Source: Panax quinquefolius
Taxonomy: Eukaryota; Streptophyta; Magnoliopsida; Apiales; Araliaceae
Direction of reading: 5' to 3'
Assembly: GCA_020205615.1 (NCBI GenBank)
Contig: CM035160.1
Span: forward strand, 7,108,437 to 7,172,436
DNA: 64,000 bases
Shown here: piece by piece, positions 11,486 through 23,417 of the stretch
Layout: each line of letters starts with the position of its first letter
Position numbering within the stretch: the first letter of the stretch is position 1
Position numbers and translations under genes: made by a program
Notes under the pieces: model-generated
What the model was told of the DNA's origin: nothing
Databases searched by the model: none
What the model saw: only the letters and a program-made list of their open reading frames with translations

Positions 11486-13897
11486 TATGACGCCCCAAAA
11501 TTAAGTATCGTCACCCATCTTGGTGCGCCACTTACATGGTACATAAATTCAAATACAACTTACTAATATAACTGTAGCTGTATGCAATCTGACATAAATC
11601 GTGAGTTTGAATACAAATTTTGTCTACTAGATATTATACAAACTCAAAAGGAGTCCTCATTACGCCTATTATCACACTATTTCACGTAATAGTGAGGACT
11701 ACTAATGCTATCCTCTGGGACCATTACTTCGTTCCCCGACTAAATCCCAAATTGTGTTCTCATTTCTGAAGAGAATAAAGGAAAGAAAAGGGTGAGCTCA
11801 ACTAGCCCAAAGAAGAAATATTATGACTAAGATAATGCGAATAAATTATCATTAGCCTTCAACAAAGTGTGTAAACCGATAAAATACAATAGATAACCAG
11901 GTTTAAGCTGCGGCTGAATAAACAATCCATTAAAAGAGTCAAGTAGAGAATAAAGTCTACTATCTTTTTAGGTTTTAAAAGGTTTTCATCAATTTTATCA
12001 TTTGAGACTCGACAATAATAAACCACCACATCTAATCATCCTCGTACCACGGTCAAGGATTTTCATCAAATTATCAATGGTCATGACTATACCGAATCAC
12101 CCCTCGGTCATAATCATACCAAAAACTATCCATCAACGCATTACAGCCACTTTGAGGACTTTTGTCACATCATTTATATCAAGTCATGATTATACCGAAC
12201 GATGATCCTCGGTCATAATCATACTAAGTTCATCTATGTACGTAAGCGAAGATAACATAATATAACATGAGGATGATGACAATGACATAATAATTCAATA
12301 AAACAAGTTCAAGAATTATTTAATCCATGAATTATTAACGTCCAAATTGTCAACATGATCTTTGTTTAGTAGTAAAATTCAATAATGATCGGAAAGAATA
12401 TTTCCATGAAAAGATCTTTGGATGAAACGCAAATATCAAGGATATTCTACTAATTTCATGGAGTATAGAAGTCAAAGTTTTAACCAACCGGGTATAATAA
12501 AGAATGGAATAACAAAAGAAATCACCATGCATGCGGTGCTTGCATGATGCAAAGTTATTCCAATGAATAATAATAACGGAACCAGTCAGGTGTGAAATTC
12601 ACACCCGCGGGGATGTTCCAACAGAATAATAAAGATGGAACCGGATCCGGTGTAAAACACACGGATAGGATATTCCAACGAGAATGATAAAGATTTTAAC
12701 CAGTCCCAAAAACACATGATGTGATGTTCCAACGTAATAATAAAGACGGAACCCGTGTTTGGTGTAAAACACACGCATGGATGTTCCAATGTAATAATAG
12801 AAGAATGTCACCAAGTATAGGGTAAATCATGATCTGAGTTATTCCAATGAATAATAAGCAATGGAATAACATAAGGATTTCACCAAGTATAGGGTGTCAT
12901 GCCGTGATCTGAGGTTATGTATAGGGTATGCCACTTTTACAAAGTTATTCCAATGAATAATAGTGAATGGAATAATGTAAGTTCTCTTCAAGAAAAAGAA
13001 TAACACCCTTCACCGTAAAAGAGAATGAATATAGAAGTAGTAAAGTAGCGAATATACTATTCTTCTTTCTATAATTTTCTCTCTATAAACCTTCTCTCAT
13101 AATTTCTCTCTCTGAGTTTCAATGAATTCGTAAGAAAATAATGAAGGAATGAGCTTCTATTTATAGGAAAATGGAATGCATAAGAAACTAATCCATGAAC
13201 GGTCCGATTGATTTACTTTAATCTGACGGTCCATATTTAAAGAAAAATCTTTTAAATAAAATATAATATATTCTATTTATATAAAAATATTTTACTATGC
13301 AAACATTTATGCAATACTTATGCAAAATACTACGCAACACTATGCATAATAAAATATAATATATTCTATTTATAGAATAACTTTAATAAAGTATTCTATT
13401 TTATATAAAAGATGTTTACATTTTATTACGTTAATAATACTGAATAAAACAAAACGTCATTATCGCTATAATAATTCATATTATTAATCGACAATAATGG
13501 AATCAAACCGAGTGACTTCTCACATAAGCATCAATAATCAATACCGTAATGCTACTTATGCAACCACACTTATTATCGTGCTTTTACTACTACGAAGTAG
13601 TTCAATAAGAACCAAGGTAAAACTTCCGCCGTTATTTCAATAAAATATTTTTGTCGTTTTCTCGATCCGATGATGAATTACATTAATAGGGGTCCACCAA
13701 TGATTGAGCCATTGTCACGAATATTCCTCGCTAAACCTAATATTCCCCACCAATCGAATATAATATAACCACTTGCATACTTTGCAAAATTTATAAATAC
13801 TACCCACAACTATAATATTATCTCAAATTCACACCATAATATTAAAAATTATTTTGACAAAATTTAAATCTTTATTGATAAAATCTGGGGTCTCACA
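11486..13897 (-). repeat. left (3') LTR of element C
   Basis: Opens tatgacgcccc and closes ggggtctcaca; pairs with 17616-20019. At 12575-12815 it holds about four roughly 60-bp units built on ..ttccaa..aataataaag..ggaacc..gtaaaacacac.., the inverse of units in the LTRs of D. Confidence 0.85.
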
Positions 13898-13964
13898 ATC
13901 TCCCTCCTTATGGAATTTCGCCCTCGAAATTAGAATTAACGACTGTATGATAAAGAGATGAGGA

Positions 13965-14950
13965 TACCTTGAATACCTTTATTGTTAAAAATAGTAAATT
14001 CATCTTCGTGAATCCGCCAAAGATATTCATTAACAATTCATCTTTTGCACTACTGTGCCAAAGATATTTATTAACAATTCATCTTTGCACTACAGGGCCA
14101 AAGATATATAACCAGAAACCAATAATATCTTTGAGACTTAGCTTAATAGTATCACAACCATGAATTATCCACGCACTCATCGGCTATGGATATTCGTGTT
14201 TTTCAATTACTATTATGTGATTATACCGAATAATCCGTGGTCATAATCATACCAAGTCTATCAATGCACTACTACCAAAGATGACTTTTACCACATCCAT
14301 GAATTAATATTTCATTCTTTGAGACTCACCAATAATTAATCCATATCATCGAATCATCCCCGCACTACGTGCCAAGGATATTCATTAAGTATCGCGACCA
14401 CGAATTATCCATGCACTACTACCAAAGATAATCGTGTATTCATTAGTATCACGACCACAAATTATCCATACCACTACGGCTACCAAGATAATCGTGTATT
14501 CATTAGTATCACGACCACAAATTATCCACGCACTACTACCAAAGATAATTGTGTATTCATTAAGATCACGACCACAAATTATCCATGCACTACTACGAAA
14601 GATAATCGTGTATTCATTAAGTATCACGACCACAAATTATCCATGCACTACTGACCCAAAGATAATCGTGTATTCATTAGTATCACGACCACAAATTATC
14701 CATGCACTACTACCAAAGATAATCGTGTATTCATTAAGTATCACGACCACAAATTATCCATACCTTTACTACCAAAGATAATTGTGTATTCATTAAGTAT
14801 CACGACCACAAATTATCCATGCACTACGGCCAAAGATAATTGTGTATTCATTAAGTATCACGACCACAAATTATCCATGCACTACGACCAAAGATAATTG
14901 TGTATTCAATTACTGATTATGATTATACCCAACAATCCTCGGTCATAATC
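13965..14950. repeat. about nine-copy 60-bp tandem array inside element C
   Basis: From about 14371 to 14910 a unit of about 60 bp recurs: gataatcgtgtattcattaa, gtatcacgaccacaaattat, then ccatgcactact plus a variable spacer. Most differences sit in the spacer between cactact and caaag. The motif also occurs singly in the LTRs of D (inverted; e.g. 40090-40270), so this looks like an amplified LTR segment. Open frames on both strands here are by-products of the repeat period. Confidence 0.85.
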
Positions 14951-16200
14951 ATACCAAGTCCATCTACGCACTTCAAAAATACCACGATGACTTTCAACAT
15001 AATATAAGCATGAGGATAATGATATAAAGAATCAATCAAATGAGATAAAGGATAAATATTAAACATTTATAATATAATTTATCTAGGATTCAAGAGTATC
15101 CCCATGTTATCAATCACTTAATAATCTCATAATCTAATATCATTAATATTATAACAATATTTTAATCACTTCTTAAATTTATAAACAATTTATCTTAATT
15201 ATTTACGCTTTACCATATAATGCATTTAATCATTCAAAATGCCATACTATAAGATATCATCACCAATTATCAAATCTCTCAAAAAATATGCATATACTCT
15301 ATATAGGATTCTTTAGCCATAAAATCCTATTTTCAACTTTCATTACTTCACATAACATATTTAACTCATATGTTCGTAGAATTAAACTATTTTCATGAAA
15401 AATACCAAATCAGTCCCAAAAATATTTCTTTTCTGGGCATAATATAGTCCCATAATGAAAATATATTTTCTCGGAATTTTAAAATTCATTTACTATTTTC
15501 AAAAATCAATTTCTAATTAATTCCTTAAGAAATTAGCTACCTCAAGGTTAACTCCAAAATTCCCAAATCTTGGCAGGACCTTACACATGTTAACGTGAGC
15601 TTCCGGTTTAAATTTCATGGTCATCTGAGTTATAGAACTCCGATTATAGCGTTATTTTCGGAAAAACCTAAATATTGAAATAGTCATAACTTGCTCATTT
15701 TAAGTCGAATGAGCTCATTTTTGGACAAGAGATACTTTATACCATATACTTTCATGTCCCAAAACCCAGAATTTTTCTCATAATTTAAGTGGCCGAAACA
15801 GCCCTCTAAAATCATGGCAGCAGCTTTTTTCTTGGTTTTTGCAGCTTTGCACTCCTTTGCTAAAATCAGTCCACACAAAAATCTACAACACCTTTTCCAG
15901 TAATTCCACTTGAATTAGTTAGGTAACTCATAGATCTAACTCTAGGTCTTGACCACATTCAAAAATTCAAAATATAATAGGAGATATGGCCTATTGAATT
16001 TCATGTTACGTTTTCACCAAAATCGATTTTCAACTCTTTGATTTTTAAGAAACTTTCATGTTTTTACATACTAACCAACATAACTCATCATAAAACTTAC
16101 TAATACCACGAATACCCATGATTTTCATTAGTCCAATGCTTTTATTATGACTTTCATCATAAACCACGTAAAGCTGCTTCATTTAGTTGAAGAAATATTT
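14951..16200. other. non-coding filler in element C
   Basis: No gag, pol or host coding similarity was found on either strand. The stretch sits where pol would be in B and D. Its texture resembles plant LTR sequence, so a decayed LTR from another family is possible. Confidence 0.4.
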
Positions 16201-17440
16201 GAGGTTTAAGAAATGGGTTTTTATCTTTGGGTCAATACAAAATTCGATTTCACGCTCTAAGTAGGCTAAGAAGTCTTCAAGAATACGCCAGAAATTTATT
16301 AATAATAGAAATATCATTCAAAATCGTGACTCTCATCCAAGACTTGGATAAGACGTCACATTGATACCAACTGTGACTTCTATCCCTTAACCTAGATAAA
16401 GCACCTCACAATGATACCTATAAACTTGCCATCTTCATTCACGATGTTGCCTCTGAGAAAAGTCGCTTTTTGCATTCCACACAAGGAAGTCAACAACGAA
16501 AAGGTTCGAGGCTCTTTACTTATGGCTTGATATGACAATGATTAATTTTAGGGTTTGGTTACTTTGAATTAGTATAACAGGTTGTTATAAATATAAAAGC
16601 TAACAACCTTACGAAAAGCATGATGAGTAGTTAACCAATTGATTCCTAAAATCAAAGGCAAGTATTTTCAAAGAGATAAGATTGACGTAACGTGAAAGTT
16701 TCGATTTGAATCAACAAGATTTATAAACAGTTGGAGGTAACGAAGGTTTCTCCAACCGAGTTTAAAACAGATAAATCAAAGTCCAATTTCTCCGAGTCAA
16801 ATTTAAACGTTGAACGCAAAGCAAGAGAGATAAAATAATAGGTAGAACCCAGATGTATCGAATACGATATAGACTTCGCAAGAGCTTATGATTAACTTAC
16901 ACCTGATAATTTTATTCGTGTTCCTCGTCACGAGAAAAAACGCTTCTCTCTTAAACTACTAGGCTTTGGATTATGCAGGACATCCTTTGGCATCACTATC
17001 TCAACTGGACTTGACTTCACCATACGACAAAATCGAGCTAAGTGACCTTCTCTTCCGCAATTAAAACACGCTTTGGATTCTTTACAGTACAGTTTAGACG
17101 GATGTGTCCCTCCCGTCCAAGATTTGAAACATCTGACCGGTGGTCGTTCTTCTTCCTTTGAAGCGGGTGTCGGCGCCGACGCGTCTTCACGTCATTGTTG
17201 AACCCTCTCTTCTTGAAATGTCCATTCTTATTATCTTGGCCATGATTACCACTTTGAAATGGTTACCATTCTTGACATGATAATTTCCCCGATGGTTATC
17301 ATTGTTCCGTAGATGATCGCTACACCATGATGATGATTATTATCGTGTTGTTGCTCATTACCTTTTGGTTGAGCTGACTCAACGGTCTCATGTGCTTCAT
17401 TGCTTATCTCAATATTTTCAGATGTCATTTTCAAATACTG
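16201..17440 (-). pseudogene. protease and gag remnants of element C
   Basis: The region 16560-16900 parallels the protease part of B but is full of indels. At 17040-17140 the inverse of a zinc knuckle can be traced. At 17246-17434 a minus-strand frame gives MKMTSENIEISNEAHETVES, which matches the gag start of element D (MTSENIENKNGAHER, 41923). Confidence 0.65.
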
Positions 17441-17615
17441 CCACCAAACATGGGTTAATTGACATGCAACATATTATCACTATACTCTGACCGACCAATC
17501 AAATACCAAATAAACTTAGGTAGGTCATACTAGCGAAGGTATTCCCCGTCTCTCCCCTCCTAGTACTATTCTCACATCTTAGCCAGGGATCATATCCCTA
17601 AGCTCTGATACCAAC

Positions 17616-20019
17616 TGTGACGCCCCCAAAATTAAGTATACGTCACCCATCTTGGGTCGCCACTTACATGGTACATAAATTCAAATACAACTTACTAATA
17701 TAACTGCCGGTATGCAATACGACATAAACCGTGAGTTTGAATACAAATTTTGTCTACTAGATATTATACAAACTCAAAAGGAGTCCTCATTACAACTATT
17801 ATCACACTATTTCACGAATAGTGAGGACTACTAATGCTATCCTCTGGACCATTACTTACGTTCCCGACTCGTCTCAAATTATGTTCTCATTTCAAGAAGA
17901 ATGAAAGAAAGAAAGGGTGAGCTCAACTAGCCCGAGAAGAAATAAATATTATGACTAAGATAATGCGAATAAATTATCATTAGCCTTCAACAAAGTTAAA
18001 CGATAAAATACAATAGACAACCGGTTTAATCTGCAGCGGAATAAGCAATCCATTAAAAGAGTCAAGTAGAGAATAAAGTCTACTATCTTTTAGGTTTTAA
18101 AAGGTTTTCATCAATTTTTATCATTTGAGACTCACTTTAATAATAAACCACCACATCTAATCATCCCCGTATTCACGGCCAAGGATTTTCATCAAATTAT
18201 CAATGGTCATGACTATCTTAGAATCACCCCGGTCATAATCATACCAAAAACTATCCATCATCGCATTACAGTGCCACCGAGGACTTTTGTCACATCATTT
18301 ATATCAAGTCATGATTATACCGAATGATCCTCGGTCATAATCATACTAAGTTCATCTATGCATCGTAAGCCAAAGATAACATAATATAACATGAGGATGA
18401 TGACAAACGACATAGTAATTCAATAAAACAAGTTCAAGAATTATTTAATCCATGAATTATTAACGTCCAAATTGTCAACATGATCTTCGTTTACGTAGAG
18501 TAAAATTCAATAATGATCGGAAGAATATTTCCATGAAAAGATATCTTTGGATGAAACGCAAATATCGAGGATATTCTACTAATTTCATGGAGTATAAAGT
18601 CAAAGTTTTAACTAACCGGGTATAATAAAGAATGGAATAACAAAAGAAATCACCACGTGCATGCGATGACAGCATATGCAGTTATTCCAATGTAATAATA
18701 ATAACGGAACCGTGTCGGTGAAATTCACAATTTACAAGGATGTTCCAATGAATAATAAAGATGGAACCGAGATCCTGTAAAACACACAGATAGGATATTC
18801 CAACAGAATGATAAAGATTTTAACCAGGTCCTGTAAAACACATGAGCGATGGATGTTCCAATGAATAATAAAAAGACGGAACCAGGTTTGGTGTAAAACA
18901 CGCATGGATGTTCCAATGTAATAATAGAAGAATGTCACCAAGTATAGGGTAAATCACAGATATCTGAGTTATTCCAATGTAATAATAAGCAATGGAATAA
19001 CATAAGGATTTCACCAAGTATAGGTACGCATGTGTCACAAGGTTATGTATAGGGTATGCCACTTTTACAAGTGTTATTCCAACAGTAATAATAGTGAATG
19101 GAATAATGTAAGTTCTCTTCAAGAAGAAAGAATAACACCCTTTACCGTAAAAAGAACCGAATATAGAAGTAGTGAAGTAGCGAATACTCTTCTTCTTTTC
19201 TATAATTTTCTCTCTATAGCTTCTCTCTATAATTTCTCTCTCTAGTAGTTTCAATGAATTGTAAGAAAATAATGAAGGAATGAGCTTATTTATAGGAAAA
19301 TGGAATGCATAAGAATTAATCCATGAACGGTCCAGATTGATTTACTTTAATCTGACGGTCCATATTTAAAGAAAAATCTTTTAAATAAAATATAATATAT
19401 TCTATTTATATAAAAATATTTTACTATGCAAACACTATGCAATACTATGCAAAATACTACGCAACACTATGCATAATAAAATATAATATATTCTATTTAT
19501 AGAATAACTTTAATAAAGTATTCTATTTTATATAAAAAGATGTTTCGCATTTTATTACGTTAATAATACTGAATAAAACAAAACGTCATTATCGCTATAT
19601 ATAATTCATATTATTAATCGTGAATAATGGAATCAAACCGAGTGACTTCTCACATAAGCATCAATAATCAATACCGTGTGCTACTATGCAACCACACTTA
19701 TTACTGTACTTTTACTACCGAGTAGTTCAATAGTAACCAAGGTAAAACTTCCGCCGTTATTTCAATAAAATATTTTTGTCGTTTTCTCAATCCGACAATA
19801 ATTCTGTTGTGGGGTCCACCAATGATTGGGCCGTTGTATTTAATATTCCCCGCTAAACCGAATATTCCCCACCAATCGAATATAATATAACCACTTGCAT
19901 ACTTTGCAAAATTTATAAATACTACCCACAACTATAATATTATCTCAAATTCACACCATAATATTAAAAAATTATTTTGACAAAATTTAAATCTTTATTG
20001 ATAAAATCTGGGTCTCACA
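17616..20019 (-). repeat. right (5') LTR of element C
   Basis: From tgtgacgccccc to ggtctcaca. Its partner is 11486-13897. The roughly 60-bp repeat units lie at 18700-18930. Confidence 0.85.
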
Positions 20020-20110
20020 GTGGGACACACTAGCGAAGGATTTACTCGCTCTCCTCCTAGTTCTATTCCCCGATCTCCGCCAGAGATCATATCCTAAGCT
20101 CGATACTAAT

Positions 20111-22869
20111 CGTGACGCCCCAAAATAGTATACATCACCTATTCCGAGTTGTCAATCGTATGGTACGTAAACAACTACAACTTTATTATTACAACAAGAA
20201 AGCGTGAGTTTGAATACAAATATTATCTTCTGACAATATCTATACTCAAATAAATCCTCATCACATTTATTGATACATTATTTTACAAAATGGTGAGGAC
20301 TACTAAACAATCCTTTCTAAAACCTTCATTCCATACCCAGGCTAAGTCTTTCGCTTATATTCTCGCTCTCGAGAAAAATGGAACAAAAAAGGAAAAGGGT
20401 GAGCTCAACTAGCTCAAGAAAGAATATTATGACTAAGATAATATACAACAAATTATCGTTAGTCTTCAACAGGAAAAAATATAATAGAATCTGATAGACA
20501 ACAAATTTTAAATCAATATTCGCAATGAAATAATAATTCATTAGAAGAGTTAAGTAGAGAATGCAAACTACTATCTTCTATGTATGAATTTAAAAGTTCA
20601 TCGCTCTATCTTTTATCCTCAGAACATCAATCAATATACATCCGGAATCAAATATTCATCTTTTTTCTACAGGCGAAAGATATTCATCATTAATCAAATG
20701 TTCATTTAAACACTGTTCATCTTCAGACTACGGGCCAAAGATATTCTTCAAATCATTCATCTTTGCACTACAGCCAAAGATATTCTTAAGAAATCATTCA
20801 TCTTTGCACTACAAAGTAAAGATATTCCATAATATCATCATTTAAGATCGAGGATGATGAAAATATTTTTAAAAGAAACGAATCCAAAGGTGAAACAAAA
20901 TGACAAGGATTAAGGATTAAGGATTCGTACTTAGTTTTATCCACGTCCAAAATACCTCAAAAATAATCATAGTGGTGTAAAATTCAAGAATGATCAAAAC
21001 ATGGATACAATCGAGTTAGTATCCGTAATAGATGTTTTGAGACGAAAAGAAGAAATTTTATTTTTCTAAAATAAGATCAGATATCGTGAATAGTCTTGAT
21101 ATCGTGAATAAGAATCAGACACACCAAAAGATAGAAATTCCACAAAATAGTACTCGTGAATAGTAACTCGTGAATAGTAACTCGTGAATAAGAACTCATG
21201 AATAAGAACTCGTGAATAGTAACTCATGAATAAGTAACCCATGAATAAGAAACTTAGACATAAAAAAGTTCCAAATTTGATAAAAACTTCAGATCAACAT
21301 TTCAAAGATAATGATATTGAAGAAATAATATCATTCTGAAAAAAATAATATCCCTTACCTCGAAAGATCAAGATTTTAAATTTAGAATCTAAGGTATAGT
21401 CTTTGAAGGAACTTTCAGACCGCCTAGCAATACTCAAAGTATACTCAAAATACTCACAAGAATACGCTCGATAATATAGAGAGAAAACTTCAGCCAGGTG
21501 TGATTTTCAATTCTAACCCAAGACCCTATTTATAGAAAATCGCTTAGAACACCAAAGCAGAAAATTTATTAAATATTATTATATTTTTCAAAATCCTCAT
21601 ACGCACACTCAACCATCAGCCACACATGTAGCCCACCTCTCAAAAAAGTAAGAAAAAAACGTTTTGTAATTTAAATTATTTTAAACTTCCAAAAATTAAT
21701 TATTTGAACTTGAACTTCAATAATTCATAATAAATAGCCCTTTCATCGAAAAAATTGAATCTCATGAGTTTTTATAGGAAATTCAATTCTCTACAACTTT
21801 GCGAAGAAAGTTTTCCAAATTCCAAATAGAAATTGACCAAAAATCCACAAACGGGCAATTTTACAGGCTATAATCAAATTTCAGTCAATAAATGGGGTCC
21901 ACCGACATGTTTAACATGTTTTAAACATTTATTGCAACAAAAATACTCTTCCTCCTCGTATACTCATATATCCCACATTCGTTGTAAAAATATCACCATT
22001 AATATATTATTAAAATAATATATTTAAATGAATTATTTTATCAGAAAAAGATAAAATATTAATTTTCAACAATTGTCATTTTAAAAATTTTCTCCATCTA
22101 TATCCACATAAAATCAATATTTTCCTCATCATATAAATCAATAATTAATTATTCACAAATAATATTACAGAATCACAATATTGACAACCAGGCAGTTCCT
22201 AGGAAAGAAGGGGCTTTCCAATAAGAATTTTTTCTTACTGGCGCGCAATTAGGTGACCAAACCTCTCCTTAGATGAAACTTTCTAGACATTACCAATAAT
22301 GTTATCTAATAATATTATTCAGATAATATGAATTATTGCTTCGATAATGAAAAATCGTGTAATGACAATTATTGAACAACAAAGAATATAAAATATCAAC
22401 GCAAAGAATTATTAACTCAATAAAATCTTTGAATAATAATTATCAGAACCATTATCGAGTAGTGCCTCTTACGTAAGAATCAATAATTGGTGCAATACTG
22501 GTGTCTTCATCGTTCAACAACGCCATTATTAGTGTTAACTTAACCACCGGGGTATTCCAACAAGATAATTGAGAATAACTACGCCGTTATTTAAAAACAA
22601 CTTATATTTGTCGCTTTCTTCATCCAATCGCTTTCACATGGGGCCCACACATACCGCGTCGTCAGATTTAATATTCCCGACGAAAGATTTAATATTCCAC
22701 GACCAAAACGAATATTCCCCGACGATAATGAATATTTTATAACCACTTGCTTATTTTGAAATATTTATGTATTTAACCCTTAACTATCCACATTAATCAA
22801 ATCAACCCTTACTATTTCAAAATAATAAATAAAGGAAATTCCTTTTATTTAAAAATTTGAGGTCTTACA
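20111..22869 (-). repeat. right (5') LTR of element B
   Basis: Starts cgtgacgcccc (first base differs from the usual t) and ends aggtcttaca. It aligns along its whole length with 3994-6804, with many small indels. A degenerate primer site (agctcgatactaat, 20095-20109) lies beside it. Confidence 0.85.
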
Positions 22870-23138
22870 AGATAAACTTAGCAAGGAAGTTTCACAAAGA
22901 GGTATGTATGCACACATTTTATCATTCATAATCACACACACTCGAGAATTATCATCTCTCAATACACTGGCATTAGATCCTCCATTTTGTTAACCTTGTG
23001 AACACGCGTTCTCGACTCTCACGCTGAAGCTATCCCCCGACTTAACGGTAGTCAAACTTGTGGTGTTTATCGTGTTTCTTGCTAGCGGATCGAGCGTCTT
23101 ACGTGATTGAGACGTGGCAGAAGATCTTGGCGTTAACA

Positions 23139-23417
23139 ATTATTATATTATATATAGATGTGAGCAAATCAAGAAAGAGAAATTTCCAAAATGTGCCAAC
23201 ATAAACCTTGTTGGGCTTTTCTCCTCGATTACGCTTGCTTGGTTTAAAGTTTAGCAAGAACAGAACTTAATTGATCAATTGTTCTCGTCACCTAATTAAT
23301 TCACATCGCTATTTTTGACGTCTGTAACCATTTTGCCAAAATGGACCAGCAAGGCTGGACCACCTTACAATGATTTGTATGGAGAGCTTCAAAATAAGGG
23401 GGAATGAATTCAATTTA
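23139..23417. other. short spacer or GCP4 3' UTR
   Basis: Sits between the end of element A's LTR and the GCP4 stop codon. It probably includes the GCP4 3' UTR. No separate feature was seen. Confidence 0.4.

Larger units (their letters stand above)
11486..20019 (-). mobile_element. nested gypsy element C, internally deleted, inserted in the leader of B
   Basis: LTRs 11486-13897 and 17616-20019 (about 2.4 kb each) flank only 3.7 kb of internal sequence. A near-perfect initiator-Met primer site (complement of agctctgataccaa, 17601-17614) abuts the right LTR and a polypurine tract abuts the left LTR at 13898. Only gag and protease remnants remain; reverse transcriptase and integrase are absent, so C is non-autonomous. 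The LTRs match element D more closely than B. The flanks are ggtag (left) and gtggg (right), which do not form a clear target duplication. B's leader resumes at 20020. Confidence 0.85.
3994..22869 (-). mobile_element. Ty3/gypsy LTR retrotransposon B (Tekay/Del-type chromovirus), interrupted by element C
   Basis: Two related LTRs (3994-6804 and 20111-22869) flank a minus-strand gag-pol. Without the nested element C (11486-20019) the element is about 10.3 kb. The polypurine tract (complement of cctccctccttatgaaatttc, about 6805-6825) abuts the left LTR, and a degenerate initiator-Met primer site lies beside the right LTR. Flanks are agtata on the left and agata on the right, a near match to a 5-bp target duplication. 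Lineage follows from the integrase tail (GEATLLGPEL..RQKSYTDLYRKDVEF), the FIDD reverse transcriptase and the Met-type primer site. The element is broken by many small indels. Confidence 0.85.
3605..23138 (+). mobile_element. 3' LTR of element A, split by element B (3605-3993 and 22870-about 23138)
   Basis: The LTR opens TGTTGAGTCATGATATT right after the polypurine tract. After 389 bp it is interrupted by element B. The remainder resumes after B with cacactcgagaattatcatc.. and ends near ..gacgtggcag..cgttaaca at about 23138. The LTR without B would be about 660 bp. The right end is a guess because the partner LTR lies outside the window. The remaining part of A (gag-pol, 5' LTR) must lie to the left. 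Confidence 0.5.

Noticed and set aside
14385..14781. Overlapping open frames on both strands encoding repetitive peptides
   Set aside because: They are products of a 60-bp tandem repeat without stops; no homology or start context supports a gene.
19030..19245. 71-codon plus-strand frame in the right LTR of C
   Set aside because: The corresponding stretch of the left LTR does not keep the frame; random open frame.
11481..20024. Target-site duplication for element C
   Set aside because: Flanks ggtag and gtggg match at only two of five bases; not claimed.
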